43,351 nt of DNA, from assembly GCA_900770835.1 (NCBI GenBank), contig CAAGLQ010000123.1, forward strand, positions 1 through 43,351, in the 5' to 3' direction. A model generated the notes under the pieces. It searched no databases and was not told where the DNA came from. It worked only from the letters and a program-made list of their open reading frames with translations. This document shows positions 8,022 through 17,070 of the stretch, one piece after another. A program made the position numbers and the translations under genes. Source of the DNA: an uncultured Parabacteroides sp. (GTDB lineage Bacteria > Bacteroidota > Bacteroidia > Bacteroidales > Tannerellaceae). Numbering within the stretch: position 1 is the stretch's first letter; each line of letters starts with the position of its first letter.

Positions 8022-9776
8022 CTATTTCGTCAATAAATAATAGGCCCAATAGGTTGAGCCGAAATACCGTTGAATCAAAAGAGGCAACTGCGTATTGCCT
8101 CGGTTCTGTAACACCAAGCTACGATATTCACTAAACCGATTCATAACCGATTGTGAAACTTGGTAATAACTCCACCGCTCCGGCTGCTTCTCCGTAAGCA
8201 TGATAACCGCCTCTTGGAAGCTCACCGGCAGTGCAGGTAATGCGGGTGTGCCATAATAGGTGTCGAGCAGCGCTTGAAAACCTTGTAGGTCTTTCGCCAA
8301 AAGACGCTGTACGCCCACAAATTGGATCGGTAAAGTATGCTCCGGTTGTTGCTCAGCCCGCAACAGCAGGTCATGCTCCAGCCCATGAATCCCAGCCAAA
8401 TCGCTCTCCTTCGGTAATCCCCTACGTTTCGGACCTAACAGGGGATCAGCCTCCACAGCGGCATCGTTGTAGAGAAAAGCCCGATGCTGCTTCGCCCAAT
8501 CCCGATAAACGGGCATCTGTTCCAACAAACGAATATATTTTTCCGCAATGGGATAGGTGCCAAAGATCAAATTAGTTTGCACCAAACGCATCAAGCAACG
8601 AGGACTTCCTGCCCCTATGACACTGACGTTAGCCTCAAACGCCATTTCCTGCGAAAGCGCAATCTCACCCAAGGTGAAATAGACATCGCTCAACAGCAAT
8701 GAGACCGAGAAGGTCTTGTCCCAGCCGACCATCAACCCCTGCGGGCCATGCTGGTTGAAAGCAAACGCCTGATCGCCCAACTCTCCCTTTTCGGCTAACG
8801 CCCGATTCAGATAGTTGAGATAGAGATAATTCTGTATAGGTCCCTGTGAAAGGCGCAACACCTCGTCCCAATCGCCCAGCCGATTGGCATAATCCAATTG
8901 TTTCAACGGATAGGCCTCTCGATGCGCATAGCGAGGAATCGAAACATAACAAAGCGCAGCAAAAAGTGTCCATTGCACTACCCCCTCTATCCATTGACGA
9001 CGTACGCTCAATTCCGTTTTGGCCGGCCATAAAGCTGTCAGCACAAGCGCCAATGGCAAACAGCCCCACGCAAAGTAAATCTCTGGCTTAGGAGTTAAGA
9101 TGGGATGATAATAGGCTTGCGCCGTCCATGCAAAAGCAGCATTGCGCACCCAAGTCGTTTCAACCGCCAACCAAGCCAAGAGTGCAAAAACCGCAATAGC
9201 TAATAAATCAAATAGATAGGATAGCTTTTCCTTTCGGATGAAGAGGTCGATCAGCAGCATACAAACAGCAAATACGCCGGCAACCGGTCCCATCGTCATA
9301 TAGAGGAACAATACGCCTAAAAGAGCCGTAATACCTCGGAGCCAAGGTCGCTGCAACCTCATCCAGCCCAACAACGCCAACTCCATCCCCGCAAAAGCAA
9401 CCGTTCCTTTCAACAGGTAATTGAAATCAAACAGAATCAACAACAACGCAAGTGCAGGCAACAAGGCCAATAGCCAAGGCTCCCGCTTCGGCTGTATCCG
9501 GCGAAGGATAGCTGCTGTAAGCCAGAAAATCCCAGTCAACAAGGCCGCTATCACCACCGGACCAACATAGGGATAGGCAAAATATTGCGTAAGCAACTCA
9601 CCCAACAGGGCCGCTACGCCACCGACCTCAGTCACCTGCGCTACCCAATAATCAGCGGCATAGCGGAACAGTTGTAACTGCTCAATGTAGTAAAAATGAA
9701 AACTATTGGTTATTTGCAAGAAAACCGCTGTCACCACAAAGCAGCCGATTCCTGCTATCAGTCGTATGTATTTCAT
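8022..9776 (-). CDS. DUF6057-type polytopic membrane protein
   Basis: 584 residues. The N-terminal ~300 residues contain about nine or ten hydrophobic segments (for example residues 5-21, 54-70, 80-95 and 100-118), with the remainder soluble and helical, resembling tetratricopeptide-like helices (YANRLGDWDEVLRLSQG, YPIAEKYIRLLEQMP). This layout matches the uncharacterised Bacteroidetes DUF6057 family. It is the first gene of a two-gene operon with the CxxCH/TolB-like lipoprotein. The function is unknown; the pairing suggests an inner-membrane partner for that periplasmic protein. Confidence 0.75.
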   Translation of the reverse strand: MKYIRLIAGIGCFVVTAVFLQITNSFHFYYIEQLQLFRYAADYWVAQVTEVGGVAALLGELLTQYFAYPYVGPVVIAALLTGIFWLTAAILRRIQPKREPWLLALLPALALLLILFDFNYLLKGTVAFAGMELALLGWMRLQRPWLRGITALLGVLFLYMTMGPVAGVFAVCMLLIDLFIRKEKLSYLFDLLAIAVFALLAWLAVETTWVRNAAFAWTAQAYYHPILTPKPEIYFAWGCLPLALVLTALWPAKTELSVRRQWIEGVVQWTLFAALCYVSIPRYAHREAYPLKQLDYANRLGDWDEVLRLSQGPIQNYLYLNYLNRALAEKGELGDQAFAFNQHGPQGLMVGWDKTFSVSLLLSDVYFTLGEIALSQEMAFEANVSVIGAGSPRCLMRLVQTNLIFGTYPIAEKYIRLLEQMPVYRDWAKQHRAFLYNDAAVEADPLLGPKRRGLPKESDLAGIHGLEHDLLLRAEQQPEHTLPIQFVGVQRLLAKDLQGFQALLDTYYGTPALPALPVSFQEAVIMLTEKQPERWSYYQVSQSVMNRFSEYRSLVLQNRGNTQLPLLIQRYFGSTYWAYYLLTK

Positions 9777-9810
9777 GTCATTATGCGCTCAGTATTCAAT
9801 CTTTACTTGG

Positions 9811-9818
9811 CAAATGTA
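9811..9818 (-). promoter_or_regulatory. -7 box (TACATTTG) for the DUF6057 operon
   Basis: Minus-strand TACATTTG, exactly TAnnTTTG, 35 nt upstream of the start codon at 9776. Confidence 0.55.
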
Positions 9819-9860
9819 CAGAAAAGGCAGGACATTCTTCCAATAAGCAACCGCTTTTTC

Positions 9861-11066
9861 TTAGGGAATCAGTAGATAGGCCCGGTAATGGGTGTTGAGA
9901 GTGACCGGGCAAAGCGACAGATAGCCTTTCTTAATTCGCCCTGCTTCTACACATAAAGGGTGCGCCGCCTGCGCCTCTTGATGCAACCGATAGGCCTCCC
10001 CGGCTTCCTTTTGGTAGGCTATTTGGAAAAGGCCCGAAGCCTGCTCCGCCAAAAGTCTTTGCGTCAATTTCAAAGCGACTAATCCCATGGTACAACGCAT
10101 ATTGATCTCCACGCAGGGATGCCAAGCATAGCGTCCTTCCACCGTTCGATAAATCAGCATATCCACACCGATATAACCTTGATAATAGGGAGTATACAAG
10201 GTCCTCAGGAGTTGCGAAAGCGTCTGCTTCACCTGTTCAAAAAGGGGCTCTTCCACATAGTTCAACAGCGTTTGACGTAACAGCGTTTCGGAGGCTAACC
10301 GATTCCCCGTATAGGCTCCTCGCTCCGCTGTCTCAAAAAGCGAAAGTCCCCCATACCGAACCTCTCCCGTTTCTTCCACCTGAAACTCCATCGCAAAATC
10401 CAGCACCTTATCCAATCCATGCTCCACACTGATCGCCCCTTGTTTGCGAATCGCCCCCTGTGCCCAAACCTTTTCCTTCTCGCCCAAAGCTCCTCCCATG
10501 CACCAAAGCAATCCTCTGCCAGAAGAGGAGAAGGGAGTTTTCAATACGTAAGGCCCTTTGCCCGAAGAAACGCAGGTATTGACCTCCTCTAAAGTAGAAC
10601 AAAAGGTCGGGACTTGTGGCCATTCAACCTCAGGCAATAAGGTTCGCAACAGACTTAAACAAACAGCAGCCGTTTGCCGCCCCGTCAATCGACGATAATC
10701 AGCCTTCCATACTGTCCCTCGCACTTCTCCAGCTACTTGCTGAGCCAATTGTGCCATCCGGCAGAGGCTATCGGGAGATAAGCCCCACGGTTGCGCCCGC
10801 CAAACGGTTCCCGCTGTGATCCACTGTGTGAAGGACTTAGTCATCACCACCTGACCAAGGGGTCGTATAGCAGTAGGCAACATACCCACAAACATTGCCT
10901 GCTCTTCGTCCTCACACCATACCAAGTCTCCCGAATCCGCATACCACAACGGTAAAGTAGCCAAATCACGCCTCATAATTTGCACATTAACCGGAGGTGT
11001 ATAACGTACCTGTCCTGAAAGCACTGCTGCCTCATAACCCGGATTAAATAAATGGATCGCACGCAT
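9861..11066 (-). CDS. ATP-grasp-like protein of unknown function
   Basis: 401 residues, cytosolic (no signal peptide). The central part contains PYVLKTPFSSSGRGL, which resembles the glycine-rich ATP-binding loop of ATP-grasp ligases. Near the C-terminus, YIGVDMLIYR followed by PCVEINMRCTMG resembles the acidic metal-binding strand (E-x-N) of the same fold. The N-terminus MRAIHLFNPGYE is distinctive. I recognise it only as a conserved Bacteroidales hypothetical; a ligase role is inferred from fold-level motifs. It stands between the DUF349 gene (37-bp hairpin between them) and the DUF6057 operon, all on the same strand. Confidence 0.65.
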   Translation of the reverse strand: MRAIHLFNPGYEAAVLSGQVRYTPPVNVQIMRRDLATLPLWYADSGDLVWCEDEEQAMFVGMLPTAIRPLGQVVMTKSFTQWITAGTVWRAQPWGLSPDSLCRMAQLAQQVAGEVRGTVWKADYRRLTGRQTAAVCLSLLRTLLPEVEWPQVPTFCSTLEEVNTCVSSGKGPYVLKTPFSSSGRGLLWCMGGALGEKEKVWAQGAIRKQGAISVEHGLDKVLDFAMEFQVEETGEVRYGGLSLFETAERGAYTGNRLASETLLRQTLLNYVEEPLFEQVKQTLSQLLRTLYTPYYQGYIGVDMLIYRTVEGRYAWHPCVEINMRCTMGLVALKLTQRLLAEQASGLFQIAYQKEAGEAYRLHQEAQAAHPLCVEAGRIKKGYLSLCPVTLNTHYRAYLLIP

Positions 11067-11076
11067 AATTCAAACA

Positions 11077-11113
11077 GAAAAGCCGTCTTCTACTTGGGAG
11101 AAAACGGCTTTTC
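11077..11113 (-). terminator. Terminator hairpin after the DUF349 gene
   Basis: GAAAAGCCGT (11077-11086) pairs perfectly with ACGGCTTTTC (11104-11113) with a 17-nt loop. It is downstream of the DUF349 stop on minus. Confidence 0.65.
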
Positions 11114-11146
11114 AAACATCAATCTTTACTATTTACTCATGATATA

Positions 11147-13003
11147 CTATTCCAAATTCTCATCAATCGCATCGATCTTCTTCACGATCAGTGCCATGTC
11201 AGCTTTCAGACCTTCAATCTTACGCTCCAAGTCTTTCAGCAAACCGCCACCACCCTTGGAAGAGATACTTAAGAAACCAATATTGTTCTCGTAAGTCTGC
11301 AACTCATTCTTCATGCGCTCATACTGACGCAGCAACTTATCACGCTCATTGAACAGGCGATTCTTGCCCTTCTCACCATTGCTCATCTCCGTCAAGTTGT
11401 TGCGGAAAGCCTGAATCTTCCGATCGTTCTGATCCACTTTCAGACGATCGAACTGTTTATCCAAGGCCTCTCGGTAAGCCTTCTGTACCTTATCCTTATC
11501 GCGCAACGGCACGAAACCGATCTGATTCCACTCCGTCATGTAAGCCTTCAATTGTGCGATTGCCTCATTCAGTTTCAATTGCTCATCCAATTGATTAATC
11601 TGCTCAATCAAAGCCTTTTTAGCCGCCAAGTTATTCTCCTCTGCCGCTTTCTGCGGAGCCAAACTCTTCTTCTTTTGATCAAAGAAATAGTCACATGCCG
11701 CATTGAAGCGTTTCCAAAGCGCATCAATACGTTTCCGATTCATCGGGCCACCCGTAGCTTTCCACTCTTTCTGCAAAGCGATCAGCTTCTCGCTGGTAGC
11801 CTTCCAGTCAGTGCTGTCCTTCAATGCCTCAGCCTGTTCACACAACGCACGCTTTGCCTCCAAGTTCTTCTGGGTCTCTGCTTTGAATACCTTGAAGAAA
11901 TTGCCTTTCTGCTCAAAGAAATCATCGCACGCCTTGCGAAAACGATCAAAAATCTTCTGGTTATGTTTCTTTGGCGCATAGCCAATCGTTCTCCATTTCT
12001 CTTGAGCCGCAATCACTACTTTGCTCTTCTCATCCCAATCCTTAACCGTCTTCAAGGCTGCGAAATCAATCGCCTCCACCTCCTCGCAGATTGCTGTCTT
12101 CGCCTGCAAATTAGCCACTTCCGCCTCTTTCATCTTCTCGAAATGAGCTTGATGACGCTTATTGACTACGATAGAAGCTGCCTTGAAACGAGCCCACAAC
12201 TCCTCGCGAATCTCTTTCGCAACAGGACCGATCTCACGCCACTGTTGATGCATCTTCTGCAGCTGATGGAATGCAGAAATCACATCAGGTTCAGTAGCCA
12301 ACTTCTCCACTGCTTCGCACAGCGCAGTCTTCAGTTCCAGGTTTTTCTTGAAGTCATACTCCCTGAACTGGTTGTTTATCTTAATCAGATCATAAAAATG
12401 CTCCGAATAAGCCTGATAGCTACGCCACAAGTCATTGGCATGCTCCTGGGGCACCAGCTTGATCTCTTTCCAACGCTGTTGAATCTCCTTGAATGCCGAA
12501 TAAAGTTTGTTGAAGTCATCTTGACTCTCTGAGAGGGCTTTCAACTGATCAAGCAGCTGCAGCTTCAACGCATAGTTCGCAGCTTTCACTCGCTCCTCCT
12601 CAGCCAAGATTGCGGCTCTTTTCTCTTTATATACGGTTAGCAAAGCTTTGATCTTCCCCTCTGTCTCATCTTCCGGTGCGACAAAATCAGCCTCCTCGCC
12701 ACCATCGGCTACAAAAGCTTTCTTTTGCTCCTCCACCTCATTATGACGAAGTTTATAATAAGCCTGCTTGAGCGCTTCCACCTCACCACGTATGCTCTCC
12801 GCTGAGGACTCAACCAATGCAGCGAGTTTATCAACAATCTCATCCTTGGATAATTTACTTACGTCCATAAGGTTGGCCGCCTCCCCAGTTGCGTCTGTTA
12901 CAACGTCTGTGGCAGTCTCGGTCTCCGGTGTTTCCACCGAACTCTTCGTCTCTTCTACTTTGACCTCGTCTTGCGACAAATTGGTCTCTTGCGTGTCCTT
13001 CAT
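11147..13003 (-). CDS. DUF349 repeat coiled-coil protein
   Basis: 618 residues. After an acidic, low-complexity N-terminus (about residues 1-50), the protein carries five DUF349 repeats. Each has a W-K/R-x-I-G-like centre followed by a LWxRFxxAcDxFF-like helix (QRWKEIKLVP, QWREIGPVAK, KWRTIGYAPK, EWKATGGPMN, EWNQIGFVPL), then a C-terminal coiled coil with a final SSKGGGG turn. The whole protein is predicted helical. DUF349 proteins are widespread in Bacteroidetes and their function is not settled. It is transcribed alone, with a terminator-like hairpin after it. Confidence 0.9.
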   Translation of the reverse strand: MKDTQETNLSQDEVKVEETKSSVETPETETATDVVTDATGEAANLMDVSKLSKDEIVDKLAALVESSAESIRGEVEALKQAYYKLRHNEVEEQKKAFVADGGEEADFVAPEDETEGKIKALLTVYKEKRAAILAEEERVKAANYALKLQLLDQLKALSESQDDFNKLYSAFKEIQQRWKEIKLVPQEHANDLWRSYQAYSEHFYDLIKINNQFREYDFKKNLELKTALCEAVEKLATEPDVISAFHQLQKMHQQWREIGPVAKEIREELWARFKAASIVVNKRHQAHFEKMKEAEVANLQAKTAICEEVEAIDFAALKTVKDWDEKSKVVIAAQEKWRTIGYAPKKHNQKIFDRFRKACDDFFEQKGNFFKVFKAETQKNLEAKRALCEQAEALKDSTDWKATSEKLIALQKEWKATGGPMNRKRIDALWKRFNAACDYFFDQKKKSLAPQKAAEENNLAAKKALIEQINQLDEQLKLNEAIAQLKAYMTEWNQIGFVPLRDKDKVQKAYREALDKQFDRLKVDQNDRKIQAFRNNLTEMSNGEKGKNRLFNERDKLLRQYERMKNELQTYENNIGFLSISSKGGGGLLKDLERKIEGLKADMALIVKKIDAIDENLE

Positions 13004-13189
13004 ACAAAATTGCTTTTTAGGAAAAAGATATTCCCGATTATGTCACAAAATAAGCTAAATAATTTGGTATTCTTAGCATCCCAGCGCTACTTTTTTACCT
13101 AAAAGGCTGGATAATCATCATTTTTTTGCTTTAACCCCCTTTGAAAGCATCTTCCATGAATGAAAAAACGGACATAACAAGGGGCACCG
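13004..13189. other. Intergenic stretch without recognised gene
   Basis: Between the DUF349 start and the oad terminator there is AT-rich sequence with poly-T and poly-A runs. On minus a TATTTTG close to 13050 is one base short of the TAnnTTTG box and may be the DUF349 promoter. I see no RNA gene or ORF I can support. Confidence 0.4.
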
Positions 13190-13232
13190 TAATAAAAAAA
13201 GTGAGGAGTCAGGGAATCTCCCTACTCCTCAC
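13190..13232 (-). terminator. Terminator of the oad operon
   Basis: GTGAGGAGTCAGGGA (13201-13215) pairs with TCCCTACTCCTCAC (13219-13232) with a one-base bulge and a 3-nt loop. On minus it is followed by TTTTTTTATTA, a good U-tract. Confidence 0.85.
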
Positions 13233-13264
13233 CTCTTTATTCAAATTCCCAAATTACAGCCTGT

Positions 13265-14500
13265 TTATCCCAAGAAGGAAATCAGCACACCGGCAGCCAC
13301 CGCCGAGCCAATCACACCTGAGATATTACTTGCCATGCAATATTGCAACACGTGATTCTTCGGATCATATTGCAAAGCGATCTCATTCGCCACACGCGAA
13401 GCCATCGGCACCGCACTCAAACCTGTCGCACCAATCAACGGGTTGATCTTCTTACTGGTGAAGAGATTGAAAATCTTCACAAAACAGATACCACCGGCAA
13501 TGGAGAGCGCAAACGCCAAGAAACCACCAATCACGATACCAATTGTCGTCAAGTTCAAGAAAGCTTCGGCAGTCATTGTCGCACCGACAGACAAGCCTAA
13601 GAAGATTGTTGCCGCATTCATAATGCTATTAGAAGCCGCATCAAACAGGCGAGAAGTGTTGGTCCCAACCTCCTTCACCAAGTTACCGAACATCAGCATT
13701 CCAATCAAAGGCACTGCACTCGGCACAAACAGCGCAACTACTGTCGTTACCACGATCGGGAAGATGATCTTCAATACGGTCAAGTTCTTAATCTCCGTCT
13801 TGGAGGGAAACCTCTTCTCTTGCTCTTTCATATTGATGCAAAGTTCCTTCTTCGAGCAAAGCGCTTTCACCACCAACGGAATGATCACCGGCACCAACGC
13901 CATGTAAGAGTAGGCCGCAATCGCAATCGGACCCAGCAAATGAGGAGCCAACTTAATCGTCGTAAAGATTGCCGTCGGACCATCCGCACCACCAATAATA
14001 CCCAAGGAGGCTGCCTCTTTCGGTGTGAAACCCATCAAGATGGCTACCAATAAAACTGTGAAGATACCCAGCTGAGCAGCCGCACCAAAGATAGACAAAC
14101 GTAAATTTCGCAACATGGGACCAAAATCTGTCAACGCACCGACACCCATAAAAATGACAGGAGGCAAAAAGCCAGTCTTGATCAACATGTAATAGATGAA
14201 ATTCATTAATCCCAACTCATGCGCAATGTCGTGCAACGGCATCTCCCAGATATTCTTCATCACCCCATGCACGTTAATGAAACCGTTCTCATCCGCCTGA
14301 ATCACGCCCATATCGCCACCAGGAAAATTCGCCAGCAACACACCGAACGCAATCGGGATAAGCAACAACGGCTCATATTGCTTCTTGATACCCAAATAGA
14401 GCAACAAAAAAGCAATCGCATACATGACCAAGAACTGCGGTTCAGCAATGATATTGCTGAACGCAGTCATCTCGTATAGATTCTGAAATATCTCCTTCAT
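13265..14500 (-). CDS. oadB: Na+-translocating decarboxylase beta subunit
   Basis: 411 residues, all transmembrane, of the OadB/GcdB/MmdB family. This subunit removes CO2 from carboxybiotin in the alpha subunit and uses the energy to pump Na+ out across the cytoplasmic membrane. The family signatures GIIGGADGPTAIF (about residues 168-180) and GLSVGATM, and the ending SGVIGSAVAAGVL, are all present. The start codon overlaps the oadA stop by one base (TAATG), so translation is coupled. The operon also has a biotin-bearing alpha subunit and a small gamma subunit. Whether the substrate is oxaloacetate or another acyl group depends on OadA. Confidence 0.93.
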   Translation of the reverse strand: MKEIFQNLYEMTAFSNIIAEPQFLVMYAIAFLLLYLGIKKQYEPLLLIPIAFGVLLANFPGGDMGVIQADENGFINVHGVMKNIWEMPLHDIAHELGLMNFIYYMLIKTGFLPPVIFMGVGALTDFGPMLRNLRLSIFGAAAQLGIFTVLLVAILMGFTPKEAASLGIIGGADGPTAIFTTIKLAPHLLGPIAIAAYSYMALVPVIIPLVVKALCSKKELCINMKEQEKRFPSKTEIKNLTVLKIIFPIVVTTVVALFVPSAVPLIGMLMFGNLVKEVGTNTSRLFDAASNSIMNAATIFLGLSVGATMTAEAFLNLTTIGIVIGGFLAFALSIAGGICFVKIFNLFTSKKINPLIGATGLSAVPMASRVANEIALQYDPKNHVLQYCMASNISGVIGSAVAAGVLISFLG

Positions 14501-16425
14501 TATTGAATCGTCATTAATACGTCATCCTCAGACACCGCATCACCCGAATGGAAACAGATAGAGGTGATCTTTCCAGCGAACTCTGCACGAACAGCATTGT
14601 AGGTCTTCATGGCCTCCACGTAGCAAAGCACATCGCCCTCTTTGACCTCATCGCCCACCTTCACCGGGGTGTCAGACGCATTCTTAATCATATAGAACTT
14701 ACCCTCCAACGGAGAAAGCACCTCTTTGCCTTCACCCGCTGCAGGAGCAGCGGCCGGTGCAACGGGAGCTGAAGGAACGGCCGAAGGAATAGCAGGTGTA
14801 ACAGGAGCGGCACCAGCTGTTTCACCAAACGCCACCGTCACCCGATAAGCTTGGCCGTTCACATCAACGGTCATCACCTGTGGTGTGGTTGGCATAGCCA
14901 ATGTCACAGGACCTGCGGGCGCAGCCGGAGCAGCAACCATCTGCGGTTTGCCCACATTGGCCTTCTCCGCCTTACGTTTCGCCACATCAGCCTTGAACTC
15001 CACTTTCGCCTTACCTGAACGATAAGCCTCATACTGAGCCGGATGCATAGCATACTCAAAGAGTTCTTCCTCGTCTTCACCCACTTCCCATTGCTTCTCG
15101 TTCATCAACTTGCGATACTTATCCAATGAATCAGGATAGTTATCTTGCGGATTGCCCTCGAAGAACTTACGGCCCTCAGCCTTTGCTTTCTCTACGATCT
15201 CTGGTGCCAACGGACCCGGCAGACGACCAGCCTTGCCCAAGATCATGTCCCAAATATCGTCGGCAATCATGCTCCAGCGAGCCTTACCCTTCTCCATCTG
15301 CATCACGTTCATCAACGCCAAGTTCTTCACATACTGGCTGAACGGTGTCACCAATGGAGGATAACCGACACGCGGCCATACGTAAGCCACCTCGTTGAAC
15401 AGCTTGATCAGCAACTGATCTTGCGACATCAACGGACGATTATTCTTGATGTTATTCTTATTGATCGTCTCCAAGTTCTTCTCTAAGTCAGCCATCAAGC
15501 TACCCATCATACCACCCGGCAGACCCGGACCGATCAATAAGGAGTTCATCAAACGGTTCTTCGGGCTGATGTAAAGGCCCAAGAAATCATCCATAAACTC
15601 CTGGATCAACGCACGCACCTTCATGTAGGCCTCCATATTGATCTCCGGCACTTGGAAACCAGCATCTTTCAACATTGCCTGAACCGTCAAGAGATCCGCA
15701 TGGCCAGTACCCCAAGAGAGCGGCTCCATGCCAACATCCACATAGTCGCAACCAGCCTCACAAACCTCCAAAATAGAAGCCACATTGAAACCTGGACCTG
15801 CATGACTATGGTATTGAACCGGGATCTCTGGATATTTCTCCTTAATATTCGCCACGATACGGCCCAACGTGTGCGGACGACCGATACCAGCCATATCCTT
15901 GATGCAGATCTCATCCGCACCCAGCTCAATCAACTCATAAGCCATCTTGGTGTAATACTCCACCGTATGTACCGGAGAGTGTGTGATACACAAAGAGCAC
16001 TGAGAGATCATACCAGCCTCTTTGGCATACTGAATAGAAGGAGCTATATTGCGCACATCATTCAAACCACAAAAAGTACGAGCTATATCCGTTCCCTGCG
16101 CCTTCTTTACCTTATAAAAAAGACGACGTACATCATCAGGCACCGGGCTCATGCGCAGACCGTTCAACGCACGATCCAACATGTGCGTCTGAATACCTGC
16201 CTCGTGAAAGGGCTTTGTCCACTCACGAACCGCTTTATTGGGATTCTCTCCGAATAATAAATTGACTTGCTCAAAACCTCCACCATTGGTCTCTACACGG
16301 GCAAAACAGCCCATCTCGATAATAGCCGGAGCCACACGGGTAAGTTGATCTACAGTCGGGACATATTTACCGGCAGATTGCCACATGTCACGAAAGACCA
16401 AACTGAATTTGATCGCTTTCTTCAT
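14500..16425 (-). CDS. oadA: Oxaloacetate decarboxylase alpha / pyruvate carboxylase subunit B
   Basis: 641 residues. The N-terminal carboxyltransferase TIM barrel (HMGL-like, about residues 5-290) contains the metal-binding HSHAG and the MGCFARVETNGGG segment. The conserved PYC/OADA domain follows to about residue 500. After an Ala/Pro-rich linker comes a biotinyl domain ending VEAMKTYNAV, whose lysine is the biotin site. It transfers CO2 from a keto acid to biotin, feeding OadB. It lies 16 nt after oadG and overlaps oadB by one base. The residue after the biotinyl lysine is Thr rather than the textbook Met. An oxaloacetate decarboxylase role fits the neighbours best, but a carboxytransferase in propionate metabolism is possible. 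Confidence 0.92.
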   Translation of the reverse strand: MKKAIKFSLVFRDMWQSAGKYVPTVDQLTRVAPAIIEMGCFARVETNGGGFEQVNLLFGENPNKAVREWTKPFHEAGIQTHMLDRALNGLRMSPVPDDVRRLFYKVKKAQGTDIARTFCGLNDVRNIAPSIQYAKEAGMISQCSLCITHSPVHTVEYYTKMAYELIELGADEICIKDMAGIGRPHTLGRIVANIKEKYPEIPVQYHSHAGPGFNVASILEVCEAGCDYVDVGMEPLSWGTGHADLLTVQAMLKDAGFQVPEINMEAYMKVRALIQEFMDDFLGLYISPKNRLMNSLLIGPGLPGGMMGSLMADLEKNLETINKNNIKNNRPLMSQDQLLIKLFNEVAYVWPRVGYPPLVTPFSQYVKNLALMNVMQMEKGKARWSMIADDIWDMILGKAGRLPGPLAPEIVEKAKAEGRKFFEGNPQDNYPDSLDKYRKLMNEKQWEVGEDEEELFEYAMHPAQYEAYRSGKAKVEFKADVAKRKAEKANVGKPQMVAAPAAPAGPVTLAMPTTPQVMTVDVNGQAYRVTVAFGETAGAAPVTPAIPSAVPSAPVAPAAAPAAGEGKEVLSPLEGKFYMIKNASDTPVKVGDEVKEGDVLCYVEAMKTYNAVRAEFAGKITSICFHSGDAVSEDDVLMTIQ

Positions 16426-16441
16426 CTTAAATGTATGATTA

Positions 16442-16732
16442 TTATATTTTCTCGATTCTTACTACTTTCCCTTGACCTGCAGTCAGCACACTGACAGCAG
16501 AAACGATTGCCACCGTTTCTGATCCACCCACCACGGGTGCCACGGAAGCAGCTACTGGGGCCACTACTTTCGTCCGAACGGGAGCCGCTTTCTTCACCAC
16601 CACCTCTTCGGGGGCATACCTATTGACCAAAAGAATAAGGCCCTTGCCCAAATTGATCACAATCAAGAGGATCGCAAAGACGGTCAACATACCGACCGCC
16701 ATCAATAAAAGTCCTGTCTCTATATTTTCCAT
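16442..16732 (-). CDS. oadG: Na+-pump decarboxylase gamma subunit
   Basis: 96 residues from MENIETGLLLMAVGM. One N-terminal transmembrane helix (about residues 7-30) is followed by a Pro/Ala/Val-rich tail, the standard OadG_GNG plan that holds the alpha and beta subunits together at the membrane. The frame is open to 16843 but the upstream part includes the promoter box, so 16732 is chosen; a purine-rich AGGAAAT precedes it. It is the first gene of oadG-oadA-oadB. Confidence 0.85.
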   Translation of the reverse strand: MENIETGLLLMAVGMLTVFAILLIVINLGKGLILLVNRYAPEEVVVKKAAPVRTKVVAPVAASVAPVVGGSETVAIVSAVSVLTAGQGKVVRIEKI

Positions 16733-16801
16733 ATTTCCTATCTGAGTCACTTCAACGGTAAGAAAAGCAACTGAAACTTCTCCCCCAAGTAAAAACAGTT
16801 G

Positions 16802-16809
16802 CAAAATTA
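16802..16809 (-). promoter_or_regulatory. -7 box (TAATTTTG) for the oad operon
   Basis: Minus-strand TAATTTTG matches TAnnTTTG, about 70 nt upstream of the oadG start at 16732. No convincing -33 element was seen. Confidence 0.45.
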
Positions 16810-16904
16810 GCAAATAGTAGCATACTGCGGCTGGCATTTTCATTAAAAAATGAAAACAAATAAGTTATTAAACGGATAAAGTTATGCTTCGTAAGTTAAT
16901 GGCC

Positions 16905-16945
16905 AATTTTGCTTTCATATTGTTTCCTCGCGACGTAGCAAAATT
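16905..16945. repeat. 9-bp inverted repeat between oad and TPR genes
   Basis: AATTTTGCT (16905-16913) and AGCAAAATT (16937-16945) are perfect inverted copies 23 nt apart, in the divergent intergenic region. It may be a binding site; nothing more can be said. Confidence 0.35.
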
Positions 16946-16973
16946 TACATCGCCGCAAAGCCCCATTTTGCCT

Positions 16974-17039
16974 GTTGGAAAAATATTTTTTCCCAGTTGG
17001 AGAGATATTTTTCGTCAGTTGGCAAAAAATAGCGTACCT
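16974..17039 (+). repeat. 22-bp periodic array, GTTGG core, three units
   Basis: GTTGG begins at 16974, 16996 and 17018, exactly 22 bp apart. Units one and two share 17 of 22 bases, including ATATTTTT; unit three keeps the core and A-rich centre and runs into the -7 box at 17035. It sits immediately upstream of the TPR gene. Confidence 0.8.
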
Positions 17040-17042
17040 TCG
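17035..17042 (+). promoter_or_regulatory. -7 box (TACCTTCG) for the TPR gene
   Basis: TACCTTCG matches the TAnnTTCG variant and ends 28 nt before the ATG at 17071. A TTTCG about 20 nt upstream is a possible -33 element. Confidence 0.55.
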
Positions 17043-17070
17043 CACGCAAAAAACAAAAACAGGTCAAAAC

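Noticed and set aside
16862..16898. AAGTTA triplet repeat near the oad/TPR intergenic region
   Set aside because: The three copies are 17 and 14 bp apart, so they lack the fixed 22-bp period of the other arrays.
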